NCBI RefSeq assembly: GCF_011090385.1
Contig: NZ_SEWW01000005.1
Span: 204,345-268,344 of the forward strand
Source: Aquirufa beregesia
GTDB lineage: Bacteria > Bacteroidota > Bacteroidia > Cytophagales > Spirosomataceae
DNA: 64,000 nt
Reading direction: 5' to 3'
Shown piece by piece: positions 62,050 to 64,000 of this stretch. A program made the translations under genes and the position numbers. The notes under the pieces were generated by a model, which was given only the letters and a program-made list of their open reading frames with translations, was not told the DNA's origin and ran no database searches. Numbering within the stretch: the first letter of the stretch is position 1; the number at the start of each line of letters is the position of its first letter.

Positions 62050-62305
62050 TCAAAACTGTTTGATCAAGGGATAATATTCAATACTTTTTTTCAATGGGTA
62101 GAAGGGTAGGGTAGTCATGAGTGTTTCAACTTGTCCCTGGTCCACATTTTTGAATACCAAAACAGCTCCGTTTTTGCTTTGACGTAGCCAAAATACCTTC
62201 CTCTTTCCATTGGGCAATTTTGGCTTGCTCGTGCTGTATAATTTCTTGGAAATTGGCAGGAAGATTATCCATGTCAATGGTCAAAATGGCTTGAATGCCG
62301 TTCAT
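62050..62305 (-). pseudogene. Frameshifted small protein (muconolactone isomerase/YCII-like)
   Basis: From ATG 62305 the minus strand reads NGIQAILTIDMDNLPANFQ ... AQWKEEGIL, then diverges into ATSKQK and stops. A second frame, overlapping at 62188-62198, continues FWLRQSKNGAVLVFKNVDQG ... TLPFYPLKKSIEYYPLIKQ and ends at TGA 62050. Joined, the two give a roughly 85-residue ferredoxin-fold dimeric alpha-beta-barrel protein of the muconolactone-isomerase/YciI sort often annotated near OYE genes. The shift sits near CCAAAAT on the plus strand. It is directly downstream of the OYE gene. Confidence 0.65.
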
Positions 62306-62318
62306 GGGTTATTTTTGT

Positions 62319-63395
62319 TTAAGTTAAAAAGGGATAATCAATATAGCCTTGATCCTGTCCACCATACATGGTTGCTCGGTCGGCCTGATTCAATTCTGCA
62401 TTCAACTCAAATCGCTTAGGCAAGTCGGGATTCGCTATAAACAAGGTGCCAAAAGAAATAAGTTTCGCAATGCCTTTTTGTAATTCAGCTTCTCCCGTCT
62501 CCCGAGTATACCCCAAATTAGCTATCACCGGGTGCTGACTGATCTTCCCAAACGTTTCAATGGAACTGCTTGGATATGTAGGGAACTGCTCAGGCGAAAA
62601 GGGCACATGCATGATGTGGATGTAGGCCAAAGGTAATTTGTTCAATTCCTGAATCAATAGGCTAAATTGTTCTACGGGATGTTGATGGGAAATACCATTG
62701 TATGTACTTGTCGGAGAAATACGAATGCCCACTTTAGCTTCACCAATGCCTTGCACCATTTCTTGCATGATTTCTACCACAAAACGATTCCTATTTTCAT
62801 CGCTTCCACCATATTCATCCGTTCTTTGATTCACACTGTCGGCCAAAAACTGATTGGGTAAGTATCCAAAGGCGGAATGCAACTCCACTCCGTCAAAGCC
62901 GGCTTCTATCGCATTTATAGCTGCTTGTTTGTATTCTTGAACGATGCTTTTCACCTCTTCCGTGCTCAATGCTCTCGGTGTCTCATAATCTTTCATACCC
63001 TCCATGGTAAAATGCTGTTGACCTTCAATAGCCACCGCGGAGACAGACACAGGCAGTTCTCCATTTTTTACCAAGGAATGTCCCACGCGTCCTGTATGCC
63101 ACAACTGAGCATAAATGACTCCGCCTTTTTCATGAACCGCTTGAGTCACTTTTTTCCATGCGGCTATCTGTTCGGTAGTATAAATCCCTGGTGTTAATGG
63201 ACTCCCCAAGGCTTGCTTGGAAATGTTGATGGCTTCCGTGATGATTAAACCGGCACTGGCGCGTTGGGAATAATATACCTGTGTGGATTCGCCAACAAGT
63301 CCATCTACTGTAGCCCGACTCCTAGTCATGGGTGCCATCACCATACTATTTTTTAGATTGTCTTGACCTAATTTTATTGCTTCGAGTAATTTCAT
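62319..63395 (-). CDS. Old Yellow Enzyme-type alkene/nitro reductase (NADH:flavin oxidoreductase)
   Basis: Start set at ATG 63395 (KLLEAIKLGQDNLKN), 358 residues; the longer frame adds 33 residues crossing the operator. OYE features: MAPMTRSRA FMN site, YAQLWHTGRVGH with substrate-binding His, GFDGVELHSAFGYLPNQFL, and DEYGGSDENRNRF. It reduces activated double bonds of quinones, enals or nitro compounds with FMN and NAD(P)H. The gene is divergent from an HxlR regulator and followed by the frameshifted small gene, a typical electrophile-detoxification set. Confidence 0.92.
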   Translation of the reverse strand: MKLLEAIKLGQDNLKNSMVMAPMTRSRATVDGLVGESTQVYYSQRASAGLIITEAINISKQALGSPLTPGIYTTEQIAAWKKVTQAVHEKGGVIYAQLWHTGRVGHSLVKNGELPVSVSAVAIEGQQHFTMEGMKDYETPRALSTEEVKSIVQEYKQAAINAIEAGFDGVELHSAFGYLPNQFLADSVNQRTDEYGGSDENRNRFVVEIMQEMVQGIGEAKVGIRISPTSTYNGISHQHPVEQFSLLIQELNKLPLAYIHIMHVPFSPEQFPTYPSSSIETFGKISQHPVIANLGYTRETGEAELQKGIAKLISFGTLFIANPDLPKRFELNAELNQADRATMYGGQDQGYIDYPFLT

Positions 63396-63442
63396 TTTTT
63401 TAGCTTTTTGATTATTTTCTTGTAAACATAAAGTCATTACTT

Positions 63443-63488
63443 TACTTTTGAAAGTAGTTACACGAATGTACAGTAGTAACCAAAGGTA
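63443..63488. promoter_or_regulatory. Shared OYE/HxlR promoter-operator region
   Basis: A 14-bp palindromic box TACTTTTGAAAGTA at 63443-63456 (arms TACTTT/AAAGTA). Nearby GTTAC (63457-63461) and GTAAC (63476-63480) form a wider inverted repeat. A minus-strand -7 element TACCTTTG lies at 63488-63481, for the OYE gene. TACT...AGTA symmetry resembles YodB-type HxlR operators. Confidence 0.55.
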
Positions 63489-63513
63489 AAGCAATACAGG
63501 TAATCAAGTAGTT

Positions 63514-63846
63514 ATGATAGAAAATAATTTAAGTATTTCAGAAAAATCGTGTTCCTTGAAAGAAGTGTTGGACATCATTGGAGGCAAATGGTCCATGCCC
63601 ATTATTTATATTTTATCGAAAGGTAAAATGCGTTTCAAAGAATTGGAAAGATCCGTAGAGGGAATCAATACCCGCATGTTGGTCAAGGAACTGAAAAACA
63701 TGGAGGCCAATGGAATTGTCAGCAGAGAGGTTTTTGCGACTGTTCCACCCACAGTTGAATATACGCTGACCCCAAAGGGGGAGAAATTATTACCTAGTAT
63801 TGCCTCTTTGCATCAATGGGGGCAGGAGTTTGCTTCTGGAATGTAG
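63514..63846 (+). CDS. HxlR-family transcriptional regulator
   Basis: 110 residues: a winged HTH of the HxlR type with IIGGKWSMPIIYILSKGKMRFKEL and TRMLVKELKNMEANGIV and the wing PPTVEYTLTPKGEKLL. The conserved N-terminal cysteine (Cys13, ten residues before GGKW) that senses quinones or aldehydes in YodB/HypR-like members is present. It most likely controls the divergent OYE gene and itself. Its TAG stop is inside the AATGTAGAATGAAGAAT repeat. Confidence 0.9.
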   Translation: MIENNLSISEKSCSLKEVLDIIGGKWSMPIIYILSKGKMRFKELERSVEGINTRMLVKELKNMEANGIVSREVFATVPPTVEYTLTPKGEKLLPSIASLHQWGQEFASGM

Positions 63847-63856
63847 AATGAAGAAT
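63840..63856. repeat. 17-bp repeat spanning the hxlR stop codon
   Basis: AATGTAGAATGAAGAAT, the exact reverse complement of 59216-59232. In both places the TAG is the stop codon of the preceding gene. A partial second unit (GAATGTAGAA) follows at 63860-63869. Confidence 0.75.
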
Positions 63857-63881
63857 GAAGAATGTAGAAAGTAGTATGTCT

Positions 63882-64000
63882 TGTCCTGATATAGGTTGAC
63901 AGTTGGGTTCATTAATAATTCATTGTAAATATAGTTTAAGCTGCATATAAATCAACTGGCTTTTTCATTTTTAAAGCTAAATGTGGTCTTGATTCATTGT
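63882..64000 (-). mobile_element. IS3-family insertion sequence, right-edge fragment (3' end)
   Basis: TGTCCTGATATAGGTTGACA at 63882-63901 has the look of an IS3-family terminal inverted repeat. Inside it, on the minus strand, is the end of a transposase gene. The rest lies beyond the window. Confidence 0.75.
63936..64000 (-). CDS. IS3-family transposase, C-terminal end (partial)
   Basis: The minus-strand frame ends in NESRPHLALKMKKP and VDLYAA before TAA at 63938-63936. This matches the C-terminal end of the rve/DDE domain of IS3-family transposases, which reads (Y/F)Nx.RPH..L....P...Y. The gene enters from the right edge and only 21 codons are visible, so completeness is unknown. Confidence 0.78.
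   Translation of the reverse strand, partial: NESRPHLALKMKKPVDLYAA

Overview
The window comes from a member of the Bacteroidota, most likely order Cytophagales (Spirosomataceae/Aquirufa-like; the genus is a guess). Pointers are Bacteroidota-type promoters (TTTG, 19-20 nt, TAnnTTTG; clearest before pdhB and the tRNA-Gln gene), almost no Shine-Dalgarno sequences, type IX secretion sorting domains of both A and B type, DUF4270, SusC-type plug and PspC proteins, a fused DAHP synthase/chorismate mutase, and an OmpH pair behind bamA. Most of the window is an ordinary, densely packed chromosomal backbone.

Layout. 1-2.4 kb: end of bamA plus two OmpH/Skp chaperones (outer-membrane assembly). 2.6-9.5 kb: rhlE, dps, a TSUP transporter, lspA with proline dehydrogenase, aroF-type DAHP synthase/chorismate mutase, an EamA exporter. 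9.6-14.1 kb: ridA, gltX, a tiny conserved-looking ORF, gatC, aroB, pdhB. 14.3-21.6 kb: degQ-type protease, lysS, cold-shock protein, PspC, a family 2 glycosyltransferase, an APC permease. 21.6-32.7 kb: Zn peptidase, rfaE2, a flippase-like protein, a half-length GT5 protein overlapping a DUF4270 lipoprotein, a nitrilase, a GldA-like ABC ATPase, ribBA, an SPFH protein, then mlaF-murB-kdsA. 32.7-38.1 kb: a helix-hairpin-helix barrel protein interrupted by an in-frame TGA, an unknown gene, and rnc-fabF-acpP. 38.2-49.2 kb: ROK kinase, tdk, the sdhCAB operon, a large type B-sorted surface protein, a DCC protein, an SGNH esterase lipoprotein, fabD.

The most interesting segment is 49.3-51.7 kb. A complete tRNA-Gln gene is followed by about 2.1 kb of very AT-rich DNA with five small genes, and the segment ends in a second, decayed copy of the 3' part of the same tRNA plus its terminator. 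This is the footprint of an element inserted at the tRNA gene. It has no integrase. It carries a SecB-like chaperone gene immediately upstream of a gene resembling a PARP/ADP-ribosyltransferase-fold protein, a candidate chaperone-linked toxin or defence module.

51.7-60.2 kb: TPR lipoprotein, unknown membrane protein, a second SGNH esterase with a type A sorting domain, a plug-only TonB-receptor protein, an AGE epimerase with a PfkB kinase, and two small stress/ligand-binding-type proteins. 60.2-64 kb is a decaying accessory region: a DUF2075 helicase remnant, short palindromes, an orphan gene, a frameshifted small ORF, an Old Yellow Enzyme divergent from an HxlR regulator, and the end of an IS3-family element at the right edge. 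Perfect short palindromes recur between genes across the window.
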